Assembly: GCA_019009955.1 (NCBI GenBank)
Contig: CM032230.1
Location: 10,403,501 to 10,467,500, forward strand
DNA length: 64,000 bases
Origin: Riptortus pedestris
Lineage: Eukaryota; Arthropoda; Insecta; Hemiptera; Alydidae
Direction of reading: 5' to 3'
This document shows, one piece after another, positions 44,111-56,819 of the stretch. Positions within the stretch are counted from its first letter, which is position 1. Every line of letters begins with the position of its first letter. A program made the translations under genes and the position numbers. Below the pieces are notes generated by a model that was given only the letters and a program-made list of their open reading frames with translations, was not told the origin of the DNA and ran no database searches.

Positions 44111-44545
44111 TGTCCGTCACGCAGGGGCTGCGTTAACTAAGCAGATTTCCCACTTGCGTCACGATCAATGAAGACAATATTTGTTATTTAGGCTTCAAAT
44201 AAAGTGCTTCATAATATAACAGCTTATTGTTGATATAGCATGAGTACGAGTGTGGCTTTACTGATGGCCGAAAACTCAAAAACGCAAATATCTCGGTTAA
44301 TATTAAAGGTAATGAAAACATGTAAATGACACAATTTATAGAACATTACACTTGTAAAAAGAGTGGTTCTGTACAATTTTTCGATCCGACGAATAATAAC
44401 GGAGATATTAAGAATTTTTGAAATTCCTCCCCGCTAACCCCCCCCCCTCCCCCAGTCCGATTTCAGGCGTTAACGAACTTTATGTTTCTTTTTACATAAA
44501 GTGACTAAATATCGAGTTGGGTAACGATTAAACAATAATTGCGAT
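44111..44545 (+). mobile_element. HINE, 3' truncated
   Basis: GTCCGTCACGCAGGGGCTGC...AAGCAGATTTCCCACTTG, core with GAACTTTATGTTTC, ending at AACAATAATTGCGATAG where a Helitron 3' end abuts. Confidence 0.68.
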
Positions 44546-45057
44546 AGTTGTAATTGCCGGGGAATTCATTTGAGGCTGAATGGTGATGGTATTTTTTTGG
44601 CAAGGCTTTACTTTCCATGATATTTTGACATTTCCCCGTCACAGTGTTTAGGGTTTATACCCGTCGTTGCTTTGGATTTGTTAATAATAAAATTAATATT
44701 TTATGTAAGACATCACTGTCCTCCATATAGTCATATTTCCCGTCTCCTGTGCATAATGGATAGATTTCAATTATTAAGGACAAAATATTAACATAGATTT
44801 GAATTAACTTTTCCAGGTGAGGTGCCTGGTAGTTCATATTGGAAAGAATTGTTGAGCATATCAATATTTCTACGCAAATTACTTGCTTCATACATTGTTC
44901 CCAAAAAAATGTATGAAACAAAAGTTACTCTAAATAGCAAAGTAAACAACTTCTGTTATGTACAAGTTTGTCGAAAAACAAATAGACAATGAAATATCGC
45001 GGATTTTTATTTCAGGTCTCCCTAATAACCCCCCACTCCTGTCCGAACCTAAAAATC
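44546..45057 (-). mobile_element. Helitron-like element, 3' part
   Basis: The minus-strand 3' region (TTGCCGGGGAATTCATTTGA, GGCAAGGCTTTACTTTCC) runs to the GAGGCCTGAAATAAAA-type interior. The terminal hairpin is damaged. Confidence 0.6.
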
Positions 45058-45835
45058 CAAAGCGTTATAGATTTAGTTTGGTGTTATGTAGGCGATCTGA
45101 ATTTTATTAATGATTTAGAGGCTCTTCACATTTACCCATTTCCTTGTCAGTAAATGCCTTTATGCTTTCCATACCAGGGAGGAAAAAACAAAAACATTCT
45201 CAAACACATATCCACTTTAGATGGTCACAAGATGAAATCATGGTTAGTCTGGGAAGGAAATTCCAATTTTTTAATGATAATTTACTAAGTACTATTAAAG
45301 AAGTAGCGGAATTATGGTTTGATGAAGAGTGCATTAGACTAAAAGATAAAATGAAAGCTTAGTTTAAAAATTATGTCCGAAAAAACAATTTTCAAAAATA
45401 TCGGACAGTTTGGATGAGTTATTTAGCTCTTAAGAGAATATCTTGTCAACCCCAGTGAATAAAGTGGTTAAGTCGAATTTTAGACAAAATGAGTTTAAGC
45501 GGTCCTAAGAGAAGCACAGAGGCAAAGTGTGTCAAAGTCGGTCAATGTTTTAAAACGGAGTTATTGCCATGTGTTGTTTGTTTTGTCCATATTAATAAAT
45601 CTTTAAACTGTAAATAGTTAAAGTCAACATAATCAAATCTGAACACATTTATCCATCGGTTGTAACAATTGTATAAATAGAGTATGTTCAATTATTCACA
45701 TCGATTGATTGCATTAAAAAGTGGAATACTCAAGTTAACTAGTTATGAACAAATAATATTTTCAGTTGAATTTGTTTATTTTGGAGTATCCATCATTTAT
45801 AATCCCGAAACATGTTGAAAATAAAAGATAATCAA
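45058..45835 (+). pseudogene. LINE fragment in left arm of the inverted duplication
   Basis: Encodes MSVNAFMLSIPGRKKQ...FRWSQDE and AELWFDEECIRLKDKMKA, the same as 62914-63177 on the minus strand, with an internal deletion. This is the region after the endonuclease of the LINE at the right window edge. The 3' half (45361-45835) is non-coding and aligns with 61851-62913 minus its LTR. Confidence 0.7.
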
Positions 45836-46504
45836 AAAAAGTCCGTCACGGAGGGGCTGCGTAAACTAAGCAGATTTCCCATGTGAAGTTTTACAATAGA
45901 GAATTCTGCATACTGGTAACGTAATACCACAGTGATTAAATACAAACGGCAATGAGAAATCTTTCAGTTAATTATAATAAATTCCCAACTGAAACGGCTT
46001 CTGAATTGTAATAATAATTTATATTTCAATAACTCAAATTTTAATAGTCCAAGAACTAAAGAAGGGGGCGGGCCGATTTACAGAACGTATTTGCATAAAT
46101 CTCACAAAGTAACAAAGGTAAGGTAAGGTTAGGAACGACAGGTAAGGTTAGAAGAAGCCTCCCACCTGAGCCGACGGAAATGGCCGACCTAATCCGAACT
46201 ATACCTGACCACAGACTTCATAAAAATGCAAATATCTCGGTTAATATTTAAGATAGAGAATAAATGTATATAGCAATATTTATAGTAAATTTAATTTTCA
46301 ATAAGATTGGTTCTATATAATTTTTCGATCCGATGCATAATAACGGAGATAATTCGAATTTTCGAAAATCCCCCCTCTAAACCCCCCCTCCCACTGGTCC
46401 GATTTCAGCCGTTAACGAACATGATCTTCCTTTTTACATAAAACGCTTAAATACCGAGTTTGGTGACGATTAAACAAAAATTGTGACCGCTAGAGTGTTA
46501 ACAG

Positions 46505-46574
<70 letters not shown>

Positions 46575-46698
46575 TTGAACGGACCTCATTTTCGTCATCT
46601 CCTGGGTAGGATTGATGGACATTTGAAGAAATTTTTCGAAAATCGCGTCATGAGTACGACCTCAATAGCTGATTTCCCTTAAGGGAAATCTGCTAAAA
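45836..46698 (+). mobile_element. HINE (DINE-1-like), full length, left arm
   Basis: GTCCGTCACGGAGGGGCTGC to TTCCCTTAAGGGAAATCTGC and TAAAA, TA core 46508-46571. Its 5' interior (GGTAAGGTTAGGAACGACAG) matches the HINE at 59025-59882, but its 3' flank (CTAAGAAATGCAGG) is that of the HINE at 57545-58262, so it may be a recombinant of the two. Confidence 0.82.
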
Positions 46699-47300
46699 CT
46701 AAGAAATGCAGGTAAATATTATGTAACAGAAAATGGAAAAACTATTTCTGAAAGAAAATTATTACCTTTGAAACCATGTAGGATGAAATGTGGGGAGAGA
46801 ATAAAACTTGAAAATAGGGAGATTTGTTTTCAAAATTATTGGAATTTAGGAAGTAGAAACACGAGGGCTAGCTATATAGGGGCTTTAATAACAATTAAAA
46901 ATAAGAAAACTCAATCATTGAGAGCTGATCCCAAAAGAAATAGGTCTTGTAGTTGTTCTTATGAGGTAATTGTTAATAAAGAGAAAGTTTCAGTATGTCG
47001 ATCGTGTTTCCAAAGTATTTTTGGCGAAACAAAAGGTTTCGTGCAGTTAGTATTACAAAAAAAACATAGCTCTCCATCTGGCATTGTCAGTGCCGATGTT
47101 CGTGGTTTGGTTCCCCCCAGAAATAAAATAAAACCTGACGTATTACAGGACGTAAAATCCCATATTTTGTCCTTTCCAGCATTATGGAAAACGTCCACTA
47201 ATTGCAGAAATCGAACCAATAAAATGTTCCTGGCCTCAAATTTTGTCTATTTCTCTCATGTACAGATTGTACAAGAGAGAATTGTGATAATCCTGTTTGT
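46699..47300 (+). pseudogene. Transposon-associated gene of unknown function, last exon (left arm copy)
   Basis: Open from the HINE boundary: RNAGKYYVTENGKTISERK, then PCRMKCGERI, NYWNLGSRNTRASYIG, RSCSCSYEVIVNKEKV and VCRSCFQSIFG, then DVRGLVPPRNKIKPDVLQ and VKSHILSFP. Beyond about 47178 a frame change spoils the HYCR motif that the right-arm copy keeps. From memory this pattern (RN-G-x-Y, C-x3-C, VC-x3-F, HYCR, K-x-FL) belongs to a large, uncharacterised insect family often found in repeats. The N-terminal exons present in the right arm are missing here. Confidence 0.6.
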
Positions 47301-47344
47301 TTAACTATTTACATGCCAACTGTTAATTTTAAGGCTGTTGCCTG

Positions 47345-47410
47345 GCAGTTGTGGTGTCTATGACATGTGAAACTGAAACCGATAATTTTTTTTTTTTTTT
47401 TGTTTTTTTT

Positions 47411-47447
<37 letters not shown>

Positions 47448-47510
47448 TTATCGTGAAAAATTCGCGAAAAAAAATCAATGTACAGGACAGAGGTTAACAA
47501 TTATATATAT
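47345..47510 (-). mobile_element. Helitron-like 5' end abutting the unknown gene
   Basis: The minus strand reads TGTACATTGATTTTTTTTCG then CACATGTCATAGACACCA, after which the normal Helitron interior is replaced by the gene 3' end. A T-rich expansion (47387-47446) interrupts it. The mirrored junction is at 56820-56905. Confidence 0.6.
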
Positions 47511-47608
47511 AATAGATATAAATATATAGTAATATTTTTATATATATATTATTTTAGTATATTATATATATATAAAATATATTTTTATTATAAAAATACT
47601 ATATTTAC

Positions 47609-48612
47609 TAGCTCAGATACCCGGCGTCGCCCGGGAATTGATTTGAGGCAGAATGGTGATGGTATTTTTTTGGCAAGGCTTTACTTTGCACAATATTTTG
47701 ACATTTACCCGTCCCAGTGTTTAGGGTTAATACCCCTCATTTGTACATAATAAAATTAATTTTTTATGTAAGTCTTCACTGTCTTCCAAATTTCCCCGTA
47801 CTAACCTAAAAATTTTAATATAGCTTATAATCATGGAAGAATTAGTGCTAATTGACATACCGAGTTTTTTTAAGTTCGGTTCAATCGTTAGCGCCCAATA
47901 AAATAGTTGACTCCCGCTTTAGTTTATAGTGTATATCTCGTTTTATACATGTTAAAAGACAAAAATGAGTATCACAAAACGTTACTCTAAAATTACAAAA
48001 TAAACAACCTTTGCTATATTCATATTTGCCGAAAAACCAATAGGAAACGAAATATCCCTATTTTTAAGTCCAGACTTCCCTTATAACCCCCACTCCTGCC
48101 CGTCCTTAGAAATGTTAGTATAGCTTATTATTGGTTTAATTCGGTTGAGTCTTTAGTGCCAAATAAAATTGAGGACTCCCGCTTTAGTTTATAGCGTATA
48201 ACTCATTTATGCTTCCGTATACGGCAAAAGTGCATATAACAAAAGTTACTATAAATAACAAAATAAAAAACTTTTGTTATGGGCATGTTTGCTGAAAAAG
48301 CAATAGGAAACGAAATATCGCTATTTTTAATTTCAGGCTTTCCTTATAACCCCCACTCCTGTTCATCTCAGAGAATTTTAATATAGACTAAAGTCTAAGT
48401 TGGGTTAGTACTTATATACATACCAAGTTTTCATAAAAATTCGGTTCAGCCGTTTATGCGTGAAAAGGTAACAAACAATACAAACAAATAAACAAACAAA
48501 CGGACACACCAAAGAAACAAATTGCAGTTATGGTGTCTAGGATCATATGAAACGAAAAAAGTTATCGTGAAATTTTCGTGAAAAAAATCAATGTACAGAC
48601 AGAGGTTACAAT
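47609..48612 (-). mobile_element. Helitron-like element, full length
   Basis: On the minus strand it starts after (TA)n with the TGTAACCTCTGTCTGTACAT end and finishes with the hairpin CCCGGGCGACGCCGGG, TATCTGAG, CTAG and a following T. Hairpin plus CTRR-type end and A/T target flanks are Helitron hallmarks. The interior has three repeats of about 300 bp. No Rep/helicase, hence non-autonomous. Confidence 0.75.
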
Positions 48613-48614
48613 TG

Positions 48615-48658
<44 letters not shown>
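48615..48658. repeat. (TA)n between Helitron copies
   Basis: Perfect TA run at a junction of two Helitron copies. Similar runs: 49098-49140, 53114-53158, 54295-54348, 55657-55706. Confidence 0.93.
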
Positions 48659-48665
<7 letters not shown>

Positions 48666-49090
48666 AACGGGAGTCAACTATTTTATTGGGCGCTAACGAT
48701 TGAACCGAACTTAACAAAACTCGGTATGCCAATTAGCATTAATTCTCCCATGATTATAAGCTATATTAAAATTTTTAGGTTCGAACGGGAGTGAGTGTTA
48801 TAAGGGAGGCCTGAAGTAAAAATTCACGATATTTCATTTTCTATTTGTTTTTCGGCAAAGGTGCTCATAACAAAAGTTGTTTACTTTGTTATTTAGAGCA
48901 ACTTTTGTTTCATTCACTTATGTCGTAAAATGAAGTAAATACGGGATATAAGCTAAATCTATAGCGGGAGTCGACGATTTTATTAGTACTTATTTAAGTG
49001 TTTTTAATATAGGCATATTATGACATATGATGTTATGTTTTAGCCTTATCTATTTCGATTATTTAGTACTAAGTATGATTCGGATATATA
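48659..49090 (+). mobile_element. Helitron-like interior fragment
   Basis: GGGAGTCAACTATTTTATTG...CTCGGTATGCCAATTAGCAT and GAGGCCTGAAGTAAAAATTC, with neither terminus. Followed by TA repeats. Confidence 0.6.
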
Positions 49091-49093
49091 TAA

Positions 49094-49140
<47 letters not shown>

Positions 49141-49145
<5 letters not shown>

Positions 49146-50712
49146 GTAACCTCTGTCTGTACATTGATTTTTTTATTTGGTTGTTTGTTTATTTGTTTGT
49201 TTGTTTGTTACCTTTTCACGCATAAACGGCTGAACCGAATTTTATGAAACTTGGTATGTATATTACTACTAGCCCAACTTAGACTTTAGGCTATATTAAT
49301 ATTCTCTAAGACGAACAGGAGTAGGGGTTATAAGGGAGGCCTGAAATTAAAAATAGCGATATTTCGTTTCCTATTGCTTTTTCAGCAAATATGCACATAA
49401 CAAAAGTTGTTTATTTTGTAATTTAGAGTAACGTTTGTTATATACATTTTTGCCTGATACGGAAGTATAAATGAGTTATACGCTAAAAACTATAGCGGGA
49501 GTCCACAATTTTATTTGGCACAAAAGGCTCAACCGAACTAAACCAAACTCGCTATGTGAATTAATACTAACGATTTCCTTATAATAAGTACATACATACA
49601 TTTCTAGGGACGGGCAGGAATGGTGGTTGTAAGGAAGGCCTGAATTTAAAAATAGTGATATTTCGTTTCCTTTTGCTTTTTCTGCAAATATGCACATAAA
49701 AAAAAATTGTTTATTTTGTTATTTAGAGTAACTTTTGTTATATGCACTTTTTTCGTATACCGAATTATAAACAAGATATACGCTAAAACCTATAGTGGAA
49801 GTGAACAATTTTATTTGGGACAAAAGACCCAACCGAAATAATTAAAACTTTGTATGTGTATTAGCACTAACGCTTTCATTATAACAAGCCATACCTAGAT
49901 TTCTAGGGACGAGGAGGAGTGGGGGTTGTAAGGGAGGCCTGAATTTAAAAATAGCGGTATTTCGTTTTCTATTCGTTTTTCGGCAAATATGAACATAACA
50001 AAAGTTGTTTATTTTGTTATTTAGAGTAACTTTTGTGATACTCATTTTTGTCTTTTAACAAAGTATAAACGAGATATACACTATAAACTAAAGCGGGAGT
50101 CGCTTTTCATTGGGCGCTAACGATTAAACCGAACTTAAAAAAACTCGGTATGTCAATTAGCATTAATTCTTCCATGATTATAAGCTATATTAAAATTTTT
50201 TAGGTTAGAACGGGAGTGGTGGTTATAAGAGAGGCCTGAATTAAAAATTTGCGATATTTCATTGTCTATTTGTTTTTCGGCAAACAAGCACATAACAAAA
50301 GTTGTTTATTTTGTTATTTAGATTAACTTTTGTTTTATACATTTCTCCAGGAACAATGTGTGTAGCAAGTAATTTTCCTAGAAATATTGATATGTTCAAC
50401 AATTCATTCCAATTTGAACTATGAGGTACCTCACCTGGAAAAGTTAATTCAAATCAATGTTAATATTTTGTCCTTAATAACTGAAATCTATGCATAATGC
50501 ACAGGAGACGGGAAATATGACAATTTGGAGGAAAGTGAATACTTACATAAAAAATTAATTTTATTATTAACAAATGCAAACAACAGGTATTAACCCTAAA
50601 CAGTGGGACGGGTAAATGTAAAAATATTGTGCAAAATAAAGCCTTGCCAAAAAAATACCATCACGATCCAGCCTCAAATCTATTCCCGGGCGAAGCCGGG
50701 TATCTGAGCTAG
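49141..50712 (+). mobile_element. Helitron-like element, full length, four internal repeats
   Basis: 5' TGTAACCTCTGTCTGTACAT after TA repeats. Four units of about 300 bp, each with CAAAAGTTGTTTATTTTG (49401, 49701, 49999, 50295). 3' end CCCGGGCGAAGCCGGGTATC, TGAG, CTAG, then TATATA. ORFs on either strand are shadows of the repeats. Confidence 0.78.
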
Positions 50713-50721
50713 TATATATAT

Positions 50722-52382
50722 AAAATTGTAACCTCTGTCTGTACATTGATTTTTTTCGCGAAATTTCACGATAACTTTTCGTTTCACATGTCATAGACAC
50801 CATAACTACATTTTGTTTCTTTCGTGTCTGTTTGTTTGTTTATTTGTTTGTTTGTTTGTTACCTTTTCACGCATAAACGGCTGAACCGAATTTTATGAAA
50901 CTTGGCATGTATATTACTACTAGCCCAACTTAGACTTTAGGCTATATTAATATTCTCTAAGATGAACAGGAGTGGGGGTTATAAGGGAGGCCTGAAATTA
51001 AAAATAGCGATATTTCGTTTCCTATTGGTTTTTTTGGCAGATATGAACATAACAAAAGTTGTTTATTTTGATATTTAGAGTAACTTTTGTTATATACACT
51101 TTTGTCGTTTACCGAAGTATAAATGAGTTATAAACTAAAAACTATAGCGGGAGTCATTAATTTTATTGGGCTCAAAAGACTCAACCGAACTAAATAAAAC
51201 TCGGTATGTTTATTAGTGTTGACGCCTTGATTTTCATAACCCATACCAACATTCTTAGGGACGAGCAGGAGTGGGGATTGTAAGGGAGGCCTGAAATTAA
51301 CAGTAGTGATATTTCGTTTCCTATTGGTTTTTCGACAAACATGCACATGACAAAAGTTGTTTATTTTGTTATTTTAAGTAACTTTTGTTCTATTCACTTT
51401 TGTCGAATAGAAAAGTATAAACGAGATATACACTAAAATCTAAAGCGGGAGCCAACAATTTTGTTGGGCACTAACGATTGAACCGAACTGAGCAAAACTC
51501 GGTGTGTGAATTAGCATTAATTCTTCCATGATTATAAGCTATATTAAAAATTTTAGGTTCAAACGGAAGTGGGGATTATAAGAGAGGCTGAAATGGAAAA
51601 CTCGCTTTTTATTATTTTCTATTTGTTTTTCGGTTAATATTTCTTTTTGTTATTATTTCCAATAGGAAATATAAACTATAAGTGCATTATCCATTATATT
51701 TATTTGTATAAATGTTCCTCGATGTTATTGAAACAAATATGTAATATAATAAACAATTAAACGTTAATATGGTAATGTCATCATGACAAAAAAACAATAT
51801 GCGTTTAAACTCGATTTGATATTTTCAGGGTACCAATATTATTTAGTCCGTAAGATAAATTATAAAATAATGTTTTGCATCAATAATATAAGTAGAAGTA
51901 TGTTGTGTAAGTCTCATGCGGGGAGCGAAGATGACGGTGAGCCTTACCAGTTAATTGAGTTTACTTATTTCCCGTTTAGGCATTACTGGAAGCAATTTCC
52001 AGTGTAGATTCACTATTACATATATTATCTTACGTGCAAAACTTTGCCTATTTATATGAGCTCGGATAGGCTTTATGAAAGGATATATGTTCATTATAGA
52101 TGATAATTTATTGTAATATTTGCTACCCTTGATTATGGTTAGGCTATTGGATAAACGTGTGAGTCCAAAAAGTGTAGAAGGATAGATTAGGAAACACATT
52201 TTATTTATCCTTCAAAAATAACATTTCTATTCTTTTAATCCCCAAAAAGTTACCCTTTCAGGGTTGGCGATGTCGGAAAATCATTTCGTCGTGGTGGAGG
52301 AAGTGTAAATTGTACACATTGAAGTCTTACTATCAATATACCAGTCGAGAATGATTTCCCGGGCATCGCCGGGTACCTTAGC
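50722..52382 (+). mobile_element. Helitron-like element, variant 3' end
   Basis: Same 5' end (TGTAACCTCTGTCTGTACAT). The interior diverges after 51640. 3' end GATTTCCCGGGCATCGCCGG then GTACCTTAGC. A subfamily with a different 3' third, also seen at 54261-54292. Confidence 0.68.
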
Positions 52383-53109
52383 TTTTGTGTTATTCATTTT
52401 TGTCTTTTTAAAATGTATACACTATATATATGGTGATATACACTACAAACTAAAGCAGGAGGTCAAAACTATATTATTGGGCGCTAACGATTGAACCGAA
52501 ACTTAACAAAAACTCGATATGTCAATTAGCATTAATGCTTCCATGATTATAAGCTATAGTAAAATGTTTAGGTTAGAACGGCGAGTGAGGGGTTATAAGG
52601 GAGGCCTGAAATAAAAATTCGAGATATTTCATTGTCTTTTTTGTTTTTCGGAACAAATACAGGCACATAACATAAGTTGTTTACTTTGTTATTTACATTA
52701 ACTTTCGTTTTATTATTTCTCCAGGATACAATGTGTGGAAGCAAGTAATTTGCGTAGAAATATTGGTATGCTCTACAATTCATTCCCATTTTGACACTAT
52801 GAGGTACCTCACCTGGAAAAATTTAATTCAAATCTATGTTAATATTTTGTCTTAATAACTGATATCTATGCATAATGCACAGGAGGCGGGAAATATGCCA
52901 ATTTGAAGGACAGTGACAAGCCTTTACATAAAAAATTAATTTTATTATTTACAAATGCCAATGCAACGACGGGTAATTAACCCTAAATGCTTGGGGACGG
53001 AGTAAATGTCAACAAATATTGTGCAAAGTCAAAGCCTTGCCAAAAAAATACCATCCACCAAGTTCAGCCTCAAATCAAATTCCCGGGCGAAGCCAGGTAT
53101 CTGAGCTAG
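52383..53109 (+). mobile_element. Helitron-like element, 5' truncated
   Basis: Starts within the repeat unit (TTTTGTGTTATTCATTTTTG) and ends with the full 3' hairpin and GAGCTAG at 53109, followed by TA repeats. Many single-base insertions compared with its relatives. Confidence 0.65.
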
Positions 53110-53112
53110 TAC

Positions 53113-53159
<47 letters not shown>

Positions 53160-53167
<8 letters not shown>

Positions 53168-54289
53168 TATATATTTCACGCATAAACGGCTGAACCGAAT
53201 TTTATAAAACTTAGTATGTATATGACTTTAAGCTATATTAATATTCTCTGAGACGAACAGGAGTGGGGATTATAAGGGAGGCCTGAAATTAAAAATAGTG
53301 ATATTTCGTTTCCTATTGGTTTTCCGGCAAACATGAACATGACAAAAGTTGTTTATTTTGTTATTTAGAGAATATTTTGTTATATACACTATCGTCGTAT
53401 ACCGAAGTATAAAGGGGTCATACGCTAAAAATTATAGCGGGAGTCAACAATTTTCTTTGGCTCAAAAGACTCAACCGAACACAATAAAACTCTGAATGCG
53501 TATTAGCACTAACGCCTTTATTATAATAAGCTATACTAACATTTATAGGAACGGGCAGGAGTGGGGGTTGTAAGGGAGGCCTGAAATTAAAAATAGCGGT
53601 ATTTCGTTTTCTATTGGTTTTTCTGCATATATGCACATGACACAAGTTGATTATTTTGCTATTTAAAATAACTTTTGTTATATTCATTTCTGTCGTATAA
53701 CAAAGTATAAACGAGATATACACTAAAAACTAGTGCGGGGGCCAATAATTTTGTTGGCATTAACTATTGAACCGAACTTAAAAAAACTCAGAATGTGAAT
53801 TAGCATTAATTCTTCCATGATTATAAATATATTAATAGTTTTAGGTCCAAACGGGAGTGGGGGTTATGAGGGAGGCCTGAAATGAAAAATTTTGATATTC
53901 CGATTCCAATTGGTTTGTCAACGATTTTCTATAAAAATACAATCATTAGTCAGTCAACAATGATTTCCCGGGCATTGACTGGTATATTAGCTAGATCGTA
54001 TATACAAAATACGTACATTATAGATGATATTTAATTATAATTTATGCTATCCATGATTATGATTTGAATTATTCACGGTATGTCAAACAGTGGAGACGGA
54101 ATGATTAGAGACTTATTTTCATTTATTCTTCAAACCTAAAATTAGTTTTCCATAAGTCGCCCAAGGGACCCTTAAGGGGAAAAGTACGCCTAGACGGGAA
54201 GAGCAGTTCTACACATACGCATTGTCAAAAACAGTATAAAATCGTTCCTTCTCAAATGATTTCCCAAGCGAAGCCGGGTACCTTGGCTA

Positions 54290-54292
<3 letters not shown>
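53160..54292 (+). mobile_element. Two Helitron-like 3' ends in succession
   Basis: 53168-53996 lacks the 5' end and finishes TGACTGGTATATTAGCTAG. 53997-54292 is a variant 3' third ending GATTTCCCAAGCGAAGCCGG, GTACCTTGGCTAG, then TA repeats. Confidence 0.62.
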
Positions 54293-54349
<57 letters not shown>

Positions 54350-55652
54350 TAGCTCAGATACCCGGCTTCGCCCGGGAATTCATTTGAGGCTGAATGGTGA
54401 TGATACTTTTTGGCAAGGCTTGACTTTGCACAATATTTTGACATTTACCCGTCCCAGTGTTATACGGGTTAATACCCATCGTTTCTGTGGATTTGTTAAT
54501 AATAAAATTAATTTTTTATGTAAGACTTCACTGTCCTCCATATTTTCATATTTCCCGTTTCCTGTGCATTGTGCATAGATTTGAATTATTAAGGACAAAA
54601 TATTAACATACATTAAAATTAATTTTTCCAGGTGATGTACCTGGTAGTTCATATTGAAAAGAATTGTTGAGCAAATTTCTCTAAATAACAAAATAAACAA
54701 CTTTTGTTATGTGCATATTTGCCGAAACCCTACTAAGAAACGAAATATCACTATTATTAATTTCAGGCCTCCCTTATAACCCCCACTCCTGCCCGTCCCT
54801 AGAAATGTTAGTATGGCTTATTATAAGGAAGGCGTTAGTGCTAATTGACATACCGAGTTTGGTTTAGTTCGGTTGAGTTTTTTGTGCTAAATAAAATTGT
54901 TGACTTCCGCAGTAGTTTTTAACGTATATCTCGTTTATAATTCGGTATACGACAAAAGTGAATATGATAAAAGTTACTCCAAATAACAAAATAAACAACT
55001 TTTGTTATGTGCATAATTGCCTAAAATTCTATAGGAAACGAAATATTGCTATATTTAATTTCAGGCCTCCCTTATAACCCCCACTCCTGCTCGTGTCTAG
55101 AAATAATGGTACAGCTTATTATCAAGAATGAGTTATTGTTAATTAACATACGGAATTATATTTAATTCGGTTGGGTGGTTTGTCCCAAATAAAATTGTTC
55201 ACTTCCGCTATAGGTTTTAGCGTATATCTCGTTTATAATTCGGTATACGAAAAAAAGGTATATAACAAAAGTTACTCCAAATAACAAAATAAACAACTTT
55301 TGTTATGTGCATAATTGCCGAAACCCCAATAGGAAACGAAATATCGCTATTTTTAATTTCAGGCTTCCCTTATAACCCCCTCAATCCTGTTCGCGCTCAG
55401 TGGATATTAATATAGCCTAAAGTCTAAGTTGAGTTAGTAGTAATATACATACCAAGTCCCTATCATGTAAAATTCGGTTCAGCCGTTTATCGCGTGAAAA
55501 AGGTAACTACAAACAAACAAACAAATAAACAAACAAACAGACACCAAAGAAACAAAATGCAGTTATGGTGTACTATGACATGTGAAACTGAAAAAGATAT
55601 CGTGGAAATTGCTCGCGAAAAAACAAAAAATTCAATGTACAGACAGAGGTTA
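54350..55652 (-). mobile_element. Helitron-like element, full length
   Basis: The plus strand shows CTAGCTCAGATACCCGGCTT (reverse of the 3' end) at 54349 and the ACATGTCA...TGTACAGACAGAGGTTACA end at about 55652. Lies between two TA tracts (54295-54348, 55657-55706), facing its neighbours. Confidence 0.75.
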
Positions 55653-55653
55653 C

Positions 55654-55707
<54 letters not shown>

Positions 55708-55710
<3 letters not shown>

Positions 55711-56741
55711 TGTAACCGCTGTCTGTACATTGATTTTTTTCACATGTCATATACTGTGAGACGAACAGGAGTGGGGGTTATAAGGCAAGCCTGAAATTTA
55801 AAATAGCGATATTTCGTTTCCTATTGGTTTTTCGGCAAATATGAACATAACAAAAGTTGTTTATTTTGTTATTTAGAGTAACTTTTGTTATATACACTTT
55901 TTTCGTATACTGAATTATAAACGAGATATACGCTACAACCTAAAGCGGAAGTGAACAATTTTATTTGGGACAAAAGACCCAACCGAAATAAATAAAACTC
56001 GGTATGTGTATTAGCACTAACGCTTTCATTATAATAAGCCATACCAACATTTCTAAGGACGGGCAGGAGTGGGGGTTATAAGGGAGGCCTGAAAAGGGTA
56101 ACTATAGTGGTATTTCAGTTTTTCCTATTTCGTTTTTTTCGGCAAATTCATGACTCATAACAAAAGTTGTTTACTTTGTTATTTAGATTAACTTTTGTTT
56201 TATACATTTTCCAGGAACAATGTGTGGAGCAAGTAATTTTCGTAGAAATATTGAAATGCTCAACAATTCATTCCAATTTGAACTATGAGTTCAACCCGTT
56301 GTTGGCATTTGTTAATAATAAAATTATTTTTTTATGTAAGTCTTCACTGTCCTCCATATTGTCATATTTCCCGTCTCCTGTCCATTATGCATAGATTCAA
56401 GGTGAGGTACCCTGGAAAAATTAATTCAAATCTATGTTAATATTTGGTCCTTAATAACTGAAATCTATTCATAATGCACAGGAGACGGGAAATATGAAAT
56501 TTGGAAGACAGTGAAGACCTTATTAAATAACAATAAATTAATATTTTTATCATATTTTATGTATCAAATGAGGGGTAATAACCCTAAACACTGGGACGTG
56601 GTACTAATGTCAAAATATTGTGCAAAGTAAAGCCTTGCCAAAAAAAATTACCTACATAATCACATTTCTGTCCTTTTCATACTATTCTACAATTTCCTCC
56701 CCCTCCCTGGGCGACGGTGCTCGTGGTATTTCTGAGCTAAA
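55708..56741 (+). mobile_element. Helitron-like element, internally rearranged
   Basis: 5' TGTAACCGCTGTCTGTACAT followed at once by a jump into the interior (about 55755). Near 56285-56400 a piece of the 3' region is inverted. Damaged 3' end GGCGACGGTGCTCGTGG...TGAGCTAAAA. Confidence 0.6.
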
Positions 56742-56819
56742 AGTATATATAATATATTATTTATAGTATATCTTATATATATATATATTATATTATTATT
56801 ATATTAATTATATCTTCAT

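Noticed and set aside
47387..47446. Poly(A) tail of a retroposed transcript
   Set aside because: The T-rich run lies within a Helitron 5' end, is interrupted by G and A, and has no target duplication.
48301..56400. ORFs of 60-106 codons on both strands
   Set aside because: They coincide with repeated Helitron units, appear in several frames and carry no recognisable protein motif.
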